Made by a program: the position numbers and the translations under genes. From the NCBI RefSeq assembly GCF_018448935.1, contig NZ_RCWC01000042.1, positions 1 to 50,211 of the forward strand: a stretch of 50,211 bases of DNA. Direction: 5' to 3'. The notes beneath the pieces are model-generated. The model saw only the letters and a list, made by a program, of their open reading frames with translations, made no database searches and had not been told where the DNA came from. This stretch comes from Photorhabdus noenieputensis (lineage in GTDB: Bacteria; Pseudomonadota; Gammaproteobacteria; Enterobacterales; Enterobacteriaceae). Positions 1 to 9,800 of this stretch are shown piece after piece; the stretch's first letter is position 1; each line of letters starts with the position of its first letter.

Positions 1-168
1 AACAGGCTTATTGTGACCGTAATGTTGTCGAACGCTGTTTTGGTTTTTTGAAAGGTAATAGACGTATTGCAACACGCTATGAAAAAACAGCACGAAACTA
101 TCTGTCGATGGTGAAATTAGGCTGTATCCGACTCTTTTGCCGGAGATTATATAATTAAGGGACACTAC
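1..168 (+). mobile_element. 3' end of an IS5-family-like insertion sequence
   Basis: This is the right end of an IS whose transposase reads into the window. The terminal sequence GGGACACTAC is followed by CTAG, and the same arrangement occurs inverted at the right edge of the window. CTAG fits the YTAR target preference known for the IS5 group, but TAG (TNA, IS1031 group) is an alternative reading, so the exact last base is uncertain. The rest of the element lies outside the window. Confidence 0.75.
3..158 (+). CDS. IS5-family-like transposase, C-terminal fragment (5' end outside window)
   Basis: This is the last 51 codons of a DDE transposase, ending in TAA. Visible motifs are RNVVERCFGFLKGNRRIATR and the RYEKTARNYLSM segment, typical of IS5-family C-termini where the catalytic Glu (VVER) and a following Arg/Lys sit. 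The N-terminal DDE residues are outside the window, so activity cannot be judged. An almost identical copy reads inward from the other end (stop at 50098), with about two mismatches over 115 bases, which implies recent duplication. Confidence 0.75.
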   Translation, partial: QAYCDRNVVERCFGFLKGNRRIATRYEKTARNYLSMVKLGCIRLFCRRLYN

Positions 169-172
169 CTAG

Positions 173-358
173 TAGTAAATAAGTATCAAGGCGTTATCTG
201 TCATTCCGCAGCTATATCTGTAATATACTGATTTAAAATCGTTTGTATAAAATTTATGCATTTGTTAATTCTTAATTAAAACAACAAATTATGAATGCGG
301 TGCGGAATGTCGGGTTATAACTTGGAACATCTAATATTAATGTTTAAGGATACCTCCG
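173..358 (+). promoter_or_regulatory. Leader/promoter region of the biosynthetic cluster
   Basis: This very AT-rich spacer between the IS end and the first NRPS gene is the only long upstream region in the cluster, so the operon promoter most likely lies here. A 9-bp inverted repeat is visible (CATTCCGCA at 202-210, TGCGGAATG at 301-309) and could be a regulator site. A Shine-Dalgarno AAGGA at 346-350 lies 8 bases before the ATG at 359. I could not pick a convincing -35/-10 pair by eye. The IS insertion 190 bp upstream may have changed expression. Confidence 0.4.
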
Positions 359-3300
359 ATGCCAATGTTATTATCAAATACCCAAGAACGATTTTTTTTT
401 GAATGGAAACTAACTCCCAATAGCCCTGCATTTAATACTCCTTTAGTATTCAAAATACAAGGTAATATAAATGTTAGTGCATTAAATTCAGCTTTGGCTT
501 CAGTAGTGAAAAGACACAACACATTGAGAACAGTTTTTATAGAAGTCAATGATAAAGTTTTTCAAAAGATTCTGGATGATTTAGTTCCGGAAATGGAATT
601 GGTGGATTTAACAGACATTCCTTCATATAAACAAAACGAAGTTAAAATAGACACCATAAATAAAATTATTAGTAAACCATTTGATTTAACAAAAGCACCC
701 TTATTTAAATTTTGCCTAATTAAACTCTCATCAGAAAAATTTTATTTAGTTTTTAACTTGCATCATATTATTACCGATGGATATTCTGCAAACTTTATTC
801 TACAAGATTTATCTTTCCATTATAATCAATTCATTATAAAAAATAGTGTCATTTTGCCAAATATAAATATCTCAATTAATGATTACCTAGATTATGAAGA
901 GAATCTTATTAATAAATCTGAAGGATTTAAAGAAGGAATCAAATTTTGGCTTTCTGAATTAAAAGGGACTGAATTACTTATCAATCTACATGATAAAATT
1001 GCCGAAGAAACAACATATGATTTCAATGGAAAAAGATATTATTTTGATATTTCAGACGAATTAACCCATAGAATAAAAATTATTTCTAAAAAAGTAGGAG
1101 TAACTACTTTTATTTTATTAACTGGTCTTTTTAGCATATTAATTCGTTACTATACCGGGCAAGATAACATAACGTTAGGTTATACAAAATCAAATAGAAA
1201 TAAAATGTTTAGCAATCTATTTGCCTGTCTTTTAAACCAATTGCCAATGCGTATAAAACTCAATGGTGATCTAACTTTTTCACAATTACTTGAACGTATA
1301 AAAAAGAACCGTAAGAATGCTCGTCAATATGAGAATGTTCCTACTAATATAATTCTAAGGTCGCTTAGAAAACAAGAAAATGCCTCCATACTCAGATTAT
1401 ATAATGTATCTATTTTAAGGACAAATTTTGTAACTTCAGGCCTTAATTTCACCAATGCCTGTTCTGAGTCTATTCTTATTGATACAAAAACCTCCAAGGA
1501 CGATCTTACTTTCATCTATGACGAAGGTGATTCTCTTCAGTTTGCATTTGAGTATAAAACCGCTCTATTTAGCGACGAATATATTATTGAGATGGCACAT
1601 AATTTCACTACTTTGCTCGAAAATATGCTCAAAAATCCAGATAGTAAAATCAGAAACATGCAAATTCTCGAAGATCAGAGATTAAAAGAAAAAATTCAAA
1701 TAAATATAGAGCCTAGGATAGATAGATTACCTAACTTAACAATTTATGATCTATTTAATAAGCAAGTGTCGTTGGTACCAAATCATGTTGCGATAGAAAC
1801 AAGCCATATAAAATTAACCTATGCAGAGTTGAATCAAGAAATAAATTCCCTAACAAATTTCTTAAAAGAAAAATTGATAAAATCCAATATAAATAAAAAG
1901 TTAATTGGATTATGCTTTGATCGTAATTATTACATGGTTGTTTCCATATTAACAGTATTAAGATTGGGTATAGGATATTTACCCCTTGATCCAGGATATC
2001 CAGAAGAAAGATTAAAATATATCAGCCAAGATGCTGATTTAGAATTGATTCTCACAAATACAAACGTGTTTAATAATAATAATTCGCTAAAATCAATTAA
2101 CTGTGACTTAATTTGTGTGGATTCAATAGAATCCCAAGTAAAAAATGCAGTGATTAATTATCCAATATCACCGGATAATTTAGCATATGTCATTTATACA
2201 TCTGGTTCTACAGGGAAGCCAAAAGGTGTAAAAATCACCCAAACGAATATAATAAGCTTTGTTCTCAGTGCTATTATAGAATTTAATTTTCAAAAAGAAG
2301 ATAGTTTCTTGGGTATAACTTCATGGAGCTTTGATATTTTTCTTTTAGAAATATTATTACCTTTATTGACCGGAGGGAAATACATACTTTATGACCAATC
2401 CGATAAAAATGACTTTAAAAAAATAAGTGAATTTATAAAGCAAAAGAAACCTACGTTCGTGCAAGCAACGCCCACCTTTTGGGAAAGCATTCTAACTTTT
2501 CTAACTGGTTACAAAAATAAAATAAAAATCTTATGCGGTGGGGAACCTCTTACCACAAGTGTGAAAAATGGTTTGCTTAACATCAGCCAAAATGTTTGGA
2601 ATGTTTACGGCCCTACAGAAACTACGATCTGGTCTACTGTTTATAAACTATCAAACGATCAAGCAATTAAAATAGGTTATCCTTTTAATAATACTGAATT
2701 ATACGTCCTCAATAAAGACCTTAACCTCCTACCCACTGGCGTTATAGGAGAGTTATATATTGGAGGGCTAGGCGTTGGTCAAGGTTATCTCAATCAGGGG
2801 ATTTTAACGAAGAAACATTTTCTACAAAATCCTTTTTCAAACTATAGCAATAAACTCTCATCAATAATATATAAAACCGGTGATTTAGTTAAATCAGGAA
2901 AAAATGGAGTGCTAGAGTATATAAGTCGCTGTGATTCTCAAGTAAAAGTCCGGGGGCATAGAATAGAGTTAGGTGAGATAGAAAAAGCGATTGAGCTTGA
3001 AGAGAAAATTGCTAAAGCAATCGTTGTTGTGGTTGAAACTAATAATGGGAAACAACTATTTGCCTATTATATAACTAAAAATAAGAATATCGTAGATCCA
3101 ACAATAATACGTCAGCAAGTACAGCTTCATCTTCCATATTATATGGTACCTACACACTTTATTGCCTTACAACAATTTCCTACATTACCAAGTGGAAAAA
3201 TAGACAGAAAAAAAATATCAATATTGAAACCCCAAAGTGGAGTTGTTGAAAAATATGATGAAGAGAGTTTCACAGAAACTGAAAAGCAAGTAGCTAATAT

Positions 3301-6300
3301 TTGGAAGAATATACTGGACATATCCAGCCTAACTCATGAACAAACTTTTTTCGAACTAGGCGGTGATTCTATAACGGCAACAAAAATTATTTATCGTATA
3401 GAAGACTGTTTAAAAATCACCCTATCAATTCGTTCTATTTTTGAACACTCTACAATAAAAAGCCTATCAGAATTTATTGATAATAACATAATTAAAAATA
3501 CTCATGCTATAAGTATTAAGCCAACACCATCACATATTAAATTATTGTCATTAAAATCCCCACTCTCAGATGCCCAAAAAAGACTTTGGTTTCTATATAA
3601 GTTAAATAAGCAAAGCCCTGTTTATAATATCTCTGAGGCCTTTATGCTTAACGGAGAAGTTAACGTTATTGCTATCAAATATGCTTTAGAACAGCTGACT
3701 AAACGACATGAAACACTACAAGGAAGATTTATTGATACTGACGGAGTAACTATTCAGCAATATGATAAAGATCCCCATTTGAATTTCCAGGTTATAGACC
3801 TTTCTACTTCAGAGAACCTAAAGAGAGAGAGTATTTCAGATATAATTTCAAATGAAAGTAATAAATATTTCAAGTTGGAAGAAGAATCTCCATTTAGAGC
3901 TTTATTAATTAGTATCAAGAAAAAAAAACATATACTGGTTGTTTCTCTACACCATATCATTTCAGACGGATGGTCTATGGGAATTCTTTTAAAAGAATTT
4001 GCCATATTATATAAAAATTATGTAGTACAAGATTCTGGAATCCTACCGCCTTTGAAATATAAATTCAGCGATTATGTTGTTTGGCGAAATGAAAGATTAA
4101 ACTCATCATATATAAAAGAAGGAATTAATTATTGGAAAAAACGCCTCGAAGGATCACCTGCACTTCTCTCATTACCAACAGATTATCCTAGACCCTCCAT
4201 CTTCAGTCACCAGGGTAAAAGAGCAAGTTTATCCATATCCAAACAGCTAAGTGATAGATTAAATCTATTATGCAATGAACATAACGTGACGTTATTTATG
4301 CTATTATTAGCGGCTCTAAAAACCCTCCTGTTCCGGTATACTGGTCAAAAAGATATTGTTGTAGGAACACTTGTTGCCAATAGAAGTCACCCAGATTTTG
4401 AAGATATTGTTGGGTTCTTTGTTAACACGCTCGCTATTAGAACAGAGTTGGACGAGAAATTTACTTTCCATGAAACTCTAAACATTATTAAAAATAATAC
4501 ATTAAAAGATTTTTCAAACCAAGAAGTACCTTTTGAATCTATTATTGAAGCTATCAACCCGACACGTTCTTTAAGTTATACTCCTTTATTTCAGGTATTA
4601 TTTGTTCTACAAAACACACTACCAAGAAACATAGATTTAAGTCCCCTAAAAATAGAATTAATTGATCCTCAATTGAATGTTGCAAAATATGATCTAACGC
4701 TTTCATTAAATCCGACAATACAAGGGTTACGAGGATACATTGAATATAGTACCGATCTTTTTACTGAAGAAAGCATCATTAATATTATTGATAATTATAA
4801 AAACTTATTGGAAAAACTTACTCAAAATATTGATAAAAAACTAAGTTCAATAGATTTTATTTGTTCTAAACAAAAAAGTAATATATTAACTGAATATAGC
4901 GGCAGCAATAAAAAATATAATCTTAAAAAAGATATTATTCAAAGATTTGAAGAGCAGGCTACCCAATACCCTAACAATACTGCAATTATTGACAATAAGG
5001 CACACACTTCAATTGATTATCAAACATTAGCCAAAGAAGTCGAAATATTAGCTAGATATTTACAGTCATTAGGAATAAAAAAGCAAGACAAGGTTGCAAT
5101 TTGTCTTCAACGTTCTGAATCACAAATTAAAATTATATTAGCTGTATTAAAAATTGGTGCTATATGTGTTCCTATTGATAACGCCATGCCTAAAAATAGG
5201 ATTTTATCAATCTTACATGATGTCACTCCTGCTATTCTTATTAGCGAACAGATTGGCGAAATTGAGAGTTATGACTATTCTAATATACAATGCTGTCAAG
5301 TGGCCGAGCTTCTTCACAGTGCATTTAATCTTAATATAAGTAACGGTTATATAGAAAGAAATAATAATTTTAATACAACTGATTTAGCCTATATTATTTA
5401 TACTTCTGGATCGACCGGCGAACCTAAAGGTGTTGGCATAACTAGAGGATGTCTATCAAATTTAATTGATTATCATATTGCTGATTTGAAACAAGACACA
5501 CCGATATCAACACTCTATTATTCACCTCTAACATTTGATGTCTCTTTTCAAGAGTTATTTAGCACCTTATCTTGTGGTGGTACATTGCATATCATTCATG
5601 AAGATCAGAGAAGTGATTTTAGATGGCTATCATCGTATATTGATAACAAAAAAATAGAGCGAATTTTCTTACCTTATGTAGCACTAAATATTTTATCTGA
5701 AACAGCAACAAGTATTAATATATTTCCTAAACAGCTAAAGCATGTCATTACAGCAGGTGAAAAATTAGTCGTCACACCAGCAATAAGGACTTTCTTTTCT
5801 AAATTACCAGGTGCAAACCTTCATAACCACTACGGTCCAGCAGAAACGCATGTTGTAACAGAATTTATCCTAACCGGACAGCCAGAAACATGGCCTGATT
5901 CTCCGCCAATTGGTCAGCCAATAAGAAATGCTGAGATATATATCTTAGACTCAAATCTTCAGCCATTACCTATAGGAGGAATCGGTGAAATTTTTATTGG
6001 AGGTATACCTGTTTCGCCTGGCTATATAAATAAAGTAGATGAAACCGTTGCTAGATTCCTTTTTAATCCGTATTCCAATGATGATTTTAATTTATACCGC
6101 ACCGGTGATATGGGATATTGGAGATTTGACGGTAATATTCAATATATCGGTCGGCAGGATTATCAAATAAAGAACAGAGGATTTAGAATTGAATTAGGGG
6201 AAATAGAATCAGCATTAGATAAATCTAAGCATATAAAAAAAGCTGCGGTTATTAATAAGCCTTTAGGTCAGGAAAAAGTAAGAATTGTCGCTTTTTGTAT

Positions 6301-6814
6301 AGTGAATGAAACTAATTTATCCAGTGAAAATTATATAGAAATTATATTTAACGACTTAAAAGAATCCTTACCAGATTATATGCTTCCGGCAAAAATATTT
6401 ATAGTTAAAGAATTACCAATCACGGCCAATGGTAAGGTTAACAGAAAAAAACTACTAAGTGTCAAAGAAGAAAATGAAGTTAAAAAGGTTAATAACAAAA
6501 ACCTTAATGAGTATGAAAGGAAAGTATTCCTTATCTGGCAAGAAGTATTAGGTCATGATAAATTCAGTATAACCGATAATTTTTTTGATGTTGGCGGTAA
6601 CTCCCTAGCGATGGTTCGAGTACAAAATGCTTTATCTAAAGAATTTAATAAAGAAATTAACTTAATTGAAATGTTCAAATACACAACCGTATCTTCAATA
6701 AGTAAATATTTAAACACACCACACATAGAAACAAATAAAAACCAAAGCATTGCAAGTGAAAAATTAATATTACGTAAACAGTTTCTCCTGCGAAAGCAGA
6801 AGAATAAATCCTAA
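359..6814 (+). CDS. Two-module NRPS, C-A-T-C-A-T, predicted Gly then Pro
   Basis: This 2151-residue non-ribosomal peptide synthetase starts the assembly line. Domains in order are: C1 (HHIITDG near 136-142), A1 (YTSGSTGKPKG near 612), T1 (FFELGGDS, Ser1004), C2 (HHIISDG near 1198), A2 (YTSGSTGEPKG near 1682), T2 (FFDVGGNS, Ser near 2082). Aligned by eye to GrsA, the A1 pocket reads D-I-L-Q-L-G-V-I-W-K, one change from the published glycine code DILQLGLIWK. A2 reads D-V-Q-F-I-A-H-V-V-K, the published proline type. An N-terminal C domain with no upstream module suggests that Gly is N-acylated (lipo-initiation) or receives a unit from elsewhere. There is no epimerase and no TE, so the chain passes to the PKS that follows 15 bases later. 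All core motifs look intact. Domain calls are sure; substrates are inference. Confidence 0.93.
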   Translation: MPMLLSNTQERFFFEWKLTPNSPAFNTPLVFKIQGNINVSALNSALASVVKRHNTLRTVFIEVNDKVFQKILDDLVPEMELVDLTDIPSYKQNEVKIDTINKIISKPFDLTKAPLFKFCLIKLSSEKFYLVFNLHHIITDGYSANFILQDLSFHYNQFIIKNSVILPNINISINDYLDYEENLINKSEGFKEGIKFWLSELKGTELLINLHDKIAEETTYDFNGKRYYFDISDELTHRIKIISKKVGVTTFILLTGLFSILIRYYTGQDNITLGYTKSNRNKMFSNLFACLLNQLPMRIKLNGDLTFSQLLERIKKNRKNARQYENVPTNIILRSLRKQENASILRLYNVSILRTNFVTSGLNFTNACSESILIDTKTSKDDLTFIYDEGDSLQFAFEYKTALFSDEYIIEMAHNFTTLLENMLKNPDSKIRNMQILEDQRLKEKIQINIEPRIDRLPNLTIYDLFNKQVSLVPNHVAIETSHIKLTYAELNQEINSLTNFLKEKLIKSNINKKLIGLCFDRNYYMVVSILTVLRLGIGYLPLDPGYPEERLKYISQDADLELILTNTNVFNNNNSLKSINCDLICVDSIESQVKNAVINYPISPDNLAYVIYTSGSTGKPKGVKITQTNIISFVLSAIIEFNFQKEDSFLGITSWSFDIFLLEILLPLLTGGKYILYDQSDKNDFKKISEFIKQKKPTFVQATPTFWESILTFLTGYKNKIKILCGGEPLTTSVKNGLLNISQNVWNVYGPTETTIWSTVYKLSNDQAIKIGYPFNNTELYVLNKDLNLLPTGVIGELYIGGLGVGQGYLNQGILTKKHFLQNPFSNYSNKLSSIIYKTGDLVKSGKNGVLEYISRCDSQVKVRGHRIELGEIEKAIELEEKIAKAIVVVVETNNGKQLFAYYITKNKNIVDPTIIRQQVQLHLPYYMVPTHFIALQQFPTLPSGKIDRKKISILKPQSGVVEKYDEESFTETEKQVANIWKNILDISSLTHEQTFFELGGDSITATKIIYRIEDCLKITLSIRSIFEHSTIKSLSEFIDNNIIKNTHAISIKPTPSHIKLLSLKSPLSDAQKRLWFLYKLNKQSPVYNISEAFMLNGEVNVIAIKYALEQLTKRHETLQGRFIDTDGVTIQQYDKDPHLNFQVIDLSTSENLKRESISDIISNESNKYFKLEEESPFRALLISIKKKKHILVVSLHHIISDGWSMGILLKEFAILYKNYVVQDSGILPPLKYKFSDYVVWRNERLNSSYIKEGINYWKKRLEGSPALLSLPTDYPRPSIFSHQGKRASLSISKQLSDRLNLLCNEHNVTLFMLLLAALKTLLFRYTGQKDIVVGTLVANRSHPDFEDIVGFFVNTLAIRTELDEKFTFHETLNIIKNNTLKDFSNQEVPFESIIEAINPTRSLSYTPLFQVLFVLQNTLPRNIDLSPLKIELIDPQLNVAKYDLTLSLNPTIQGLRGYIEYSTDLFTEESIINIIDNYKNLLEKLTQNIDKKLSSIDFICSKQKSNILTEYSGSNKKYNLKKDIIQRFEEQATQYPNNTAIIDNKAHTSIDYQTLAKEVEILARYLQSLGIKKQDKVAICLQRSESQIKIILAVLKIGAICVPIDNAMPKNRILSILHDVTPAILISEQIGEIESYDYSNIQCCQVAELLHSAFNLNISNGYIERNNNFNTTDLAYIIYTSGSTGEPKGVGITRGCLSNLIDYHIADLKQDTPISTLYYSPLTFDVSFQELFSTLSCGGTLHIIHEDQRSDFRWLSSYIDNKKIERIFLPYVALNILSETATSINIFPKQLKHVITAGEKLVVTPAIRTFFSKLPGANLHNHYGPAETHVVTEFILTGQPETWPDSPPIGQPIRNAEIYILDSNLQPLPIGGIGEIFIGGIPVSPGYINKVDETVARFLFNPYSNDDFNLYRTGDMGYWRFDGNIQYIGRQDYQIKNRGFRIELGEIESALDKSKHIKKAAVINKPLGQEKVRIVAFCIVNETNLSSENYIEIIFNDLKESLPDYMLPAKIFIVKELPITANGKVNRKKLLSVKEENEVKKVNNKNLNEYERKVFLIWQEVLGHDKFSITDNFFDVGGNSLAMVRVQNALSKEFNKEINLIEMFKYTTVSSISKYLNTPHIETNKNQSIASEKLILRKQFLLRKQKNKS

Positions 6815-6829
6815 TTGGAGCATGGCAAC

Positions 6830-9800
6830 ATGAATATTGAAAATGAATTAACGTGTGATGATATGCTTAATGATGTAGCTATTATAGGAATGGCAGGACG
6901 ATTTCCGGAAGCTGACAATATCGATCAGTTCTGGTCTAATTTATGTGAAGGGAAAGAGTCTATAAAATTCTTTTCCGAAGACGAATTATTGGCACTCGGC
7001 GTTAAAAAACAAGTTATAAAGCAATCTAATTATGTACCTGCAAAAGGTAGTATTGAAAATTCTGAGTTTTTTGATGCAGAATTTTTTGGGTATACTCCTT
7101 ATGAAGCCGAATTACTCGATCCTCAACACCGGTTATTTTTAGAAACGGCCTTTCATGCATTAGAAGATGCCGGATATGACACTCTAAGATACAACGGTAA
7201 TATTGGCGTGTTTGCTGGTGCTGCAATGAACACTTACTTAATAGATCTGTATTCGAATCCAGGAGATATCGACCCGGTCGGCGGTCTACATCTAATGTTG
7301 TCAAACGATAAAGATTATTTACCTACTCGCGTATCATATAAACTCAATTTAACTGGACCAAGTGTTAATATTCAAACAGCTTGTTCGACCTCTTTAGTTG
7401 CTGTCCATATGGCATGTCAAAGTGTTCTAAGCGGAGAGTCTGATATAGCTCTCGCAGGTGGTGTTTCGATTTCTATCCCTTCACAAACCGGTTACCTCTA
7501 TCAAGAAGGCGGTTTTTTCTCTCCTGATGGACATTGCCGAGCTTTTGATGAAAAAGCCCAAGGGACAACTGACGGTAATGGGTTAGGCATTGTAGTATTA
7601 AAAAGATTGGCTTCTGCAATTGAAGATAAAGATCATATCTATTGCATTATCAAAGGATCATGTATCAATAATGATGGCAGTGGTAAAATTGGATACACTG
7701 CACCAAGTGAAGAAGGACAATTTACAGCAATTAATACTGCATTGAACATATCTGGTGTCAACCCAGAAGACGTCACTTATATCGAAACGCATGGAACAGG
7801 AACAATATTAGGCGATCCAATTGAGTTATCTGCCTTAAAAAGAGCTTACGCAAGCAAGAATAGAATTTCTCCTTGTCTGATCGGTTCCGTAAAAACAAAT
7901 ATCGGTCATCTTGGCATCGCCGCTGGAATAGCCGGTTTAATTAAAACTTCTCTTTCCCTAAATAAAGGAATAATACCATCATCGCTTAACTTTGATAAAC
8001 CAAATCCAAAATTAAGACTTGAAGAAAATATATTTTATGTCAATACAAAGCTAACATCATGGAATACCATCTGTGCTAGGGAAAAGTATGCCGGCATTAG
8101 TGCTTTTGGCATAGGTGGAACTAATGCACATATTGTTCTAAAGGAGTACCAAGACCATAATATAAACTCAACCAATAATAAAAAAAATCCACACCTAATT
8201 ATTTTGTCTGCTAAACGTGCTACCGATCTGGCTGTAATGTGTCAAGAATTATGCCATTTTCTAGAAAAAGAGAACTCTCCTAACTTAGCAAATATTGCTT
8301 ATACTTATCAAATTGGCCGGAGTCAATTTGACTCAAGAGTTTCATTAGTATGTCATAATAAAACCGAGGCCATTAAACGTTTGCAGGAACTTCTTCATTC
8401 AACATCTGCCACAAAGGAAATTAACAACGACAAAGTGGTTTTCATGTTTCCTGGTGGTGGCACACATTATCTAAGAATCGGACAAGAGCTGTTTGAAACT
8501 CTCCCCATATTTCAAAAAACATTTAAACAATGTTCAGATCTATTATTAACTCAACTAAAATTAGATTTATGTTCAGCACTATACTCAGGGGACCTCCCAT
8601 CTGAAGAAATAGAAACGTTACTAGAAAAAACATCTATTTCATTGCCATTAATTTTTTCAATCGAATACTCTTTGGCCTGTCAATTAATGCACTGGGGGAT
8701 TCAACCGCATTCTATGATAGGTCATAGCCTAGGAGAGTATGTAGCTGCATGTATTTCAGGTATTTTCTCACTTGAAGACGCAATTTATTTAGTTGCATGT
8801 CGTTCTCGCTTATTAGAAGAAATCTCAGGTGAAGGTGCTATGCTATGCATTATGTGTAGTGCCGAAAAAACATTAGAATACCTAGACGGAACCGAGCTAT
8901 CTTTAGCTGTTATCAATAGTCCTAATCAAACTGTCGTGTCTGGCCGTCCTGAAGAAGTACAAAAGCTTGTAGCTCGTTTAGATAAAAATAGAATCGCATA
9001 TTACAAAATTCCTATCCATACAGCTGGCCACTCTCATCTCGTTGAGCCTGTCCTTAAATCATTTGAAGAGGTTCTGCAAACAATAAAGTTTGGTTTACTA
9101 ACTATTCCATACGTTTCCAATGTAACCGGTACATGGATAACACAAGAAGAAGCACAGAGTAAAAAATATTGGTTAGAGCATTTAAAAAATACTGTAAATT
9201 TCAGTGCCGGGATAAGTAAGCTACTAAAAGATGACTATCAAATATTTCTAGAAGTAGGGCCGGGTAGGGCTTTAACAACGCTTATCAAGGACCATAATCC
9301 TATCAGCCCGATATTAGCAATAAATTGTATGAAACGAGCTAAAAGTAATGATTCTGACTCATCAATTTTATTAAATGCAGTTGGAAAATTATGGGAGACT
9401 GGCGTTACTGTAGACTGGTCTAAGTTTAATGAAGAAAACAAATTTAGTCGGGTTAGCTTGCCTAAGTACCCATTTCAGAGAAAATATTTTTCAAGAGCAA
9501 GAAAGCCAGAGCTTCCGGCTCTACTAAATGATCAACTATCTTCATCAATTGCAATTGAAAAAAGTAAAAATATTGATAGGTGGTTGAATATTCCAATTTG
9601 GAAAGAAGCTATTTTATTGTCGCAAGAAAAAAAACCTGAATGTGTACTCGTTTTCCTTCATAAGGAAGATAGCATCTCTTGCCAGCTTTTAAGCAAGATT
9701 CAGCGCATAGCTGAAAATACTATTATTGTTTATTCCGGAGCTGAACCATACGAAAAAGCAGAAAATACTTTTTATATCAATCCTGGCGATCACTCACACT

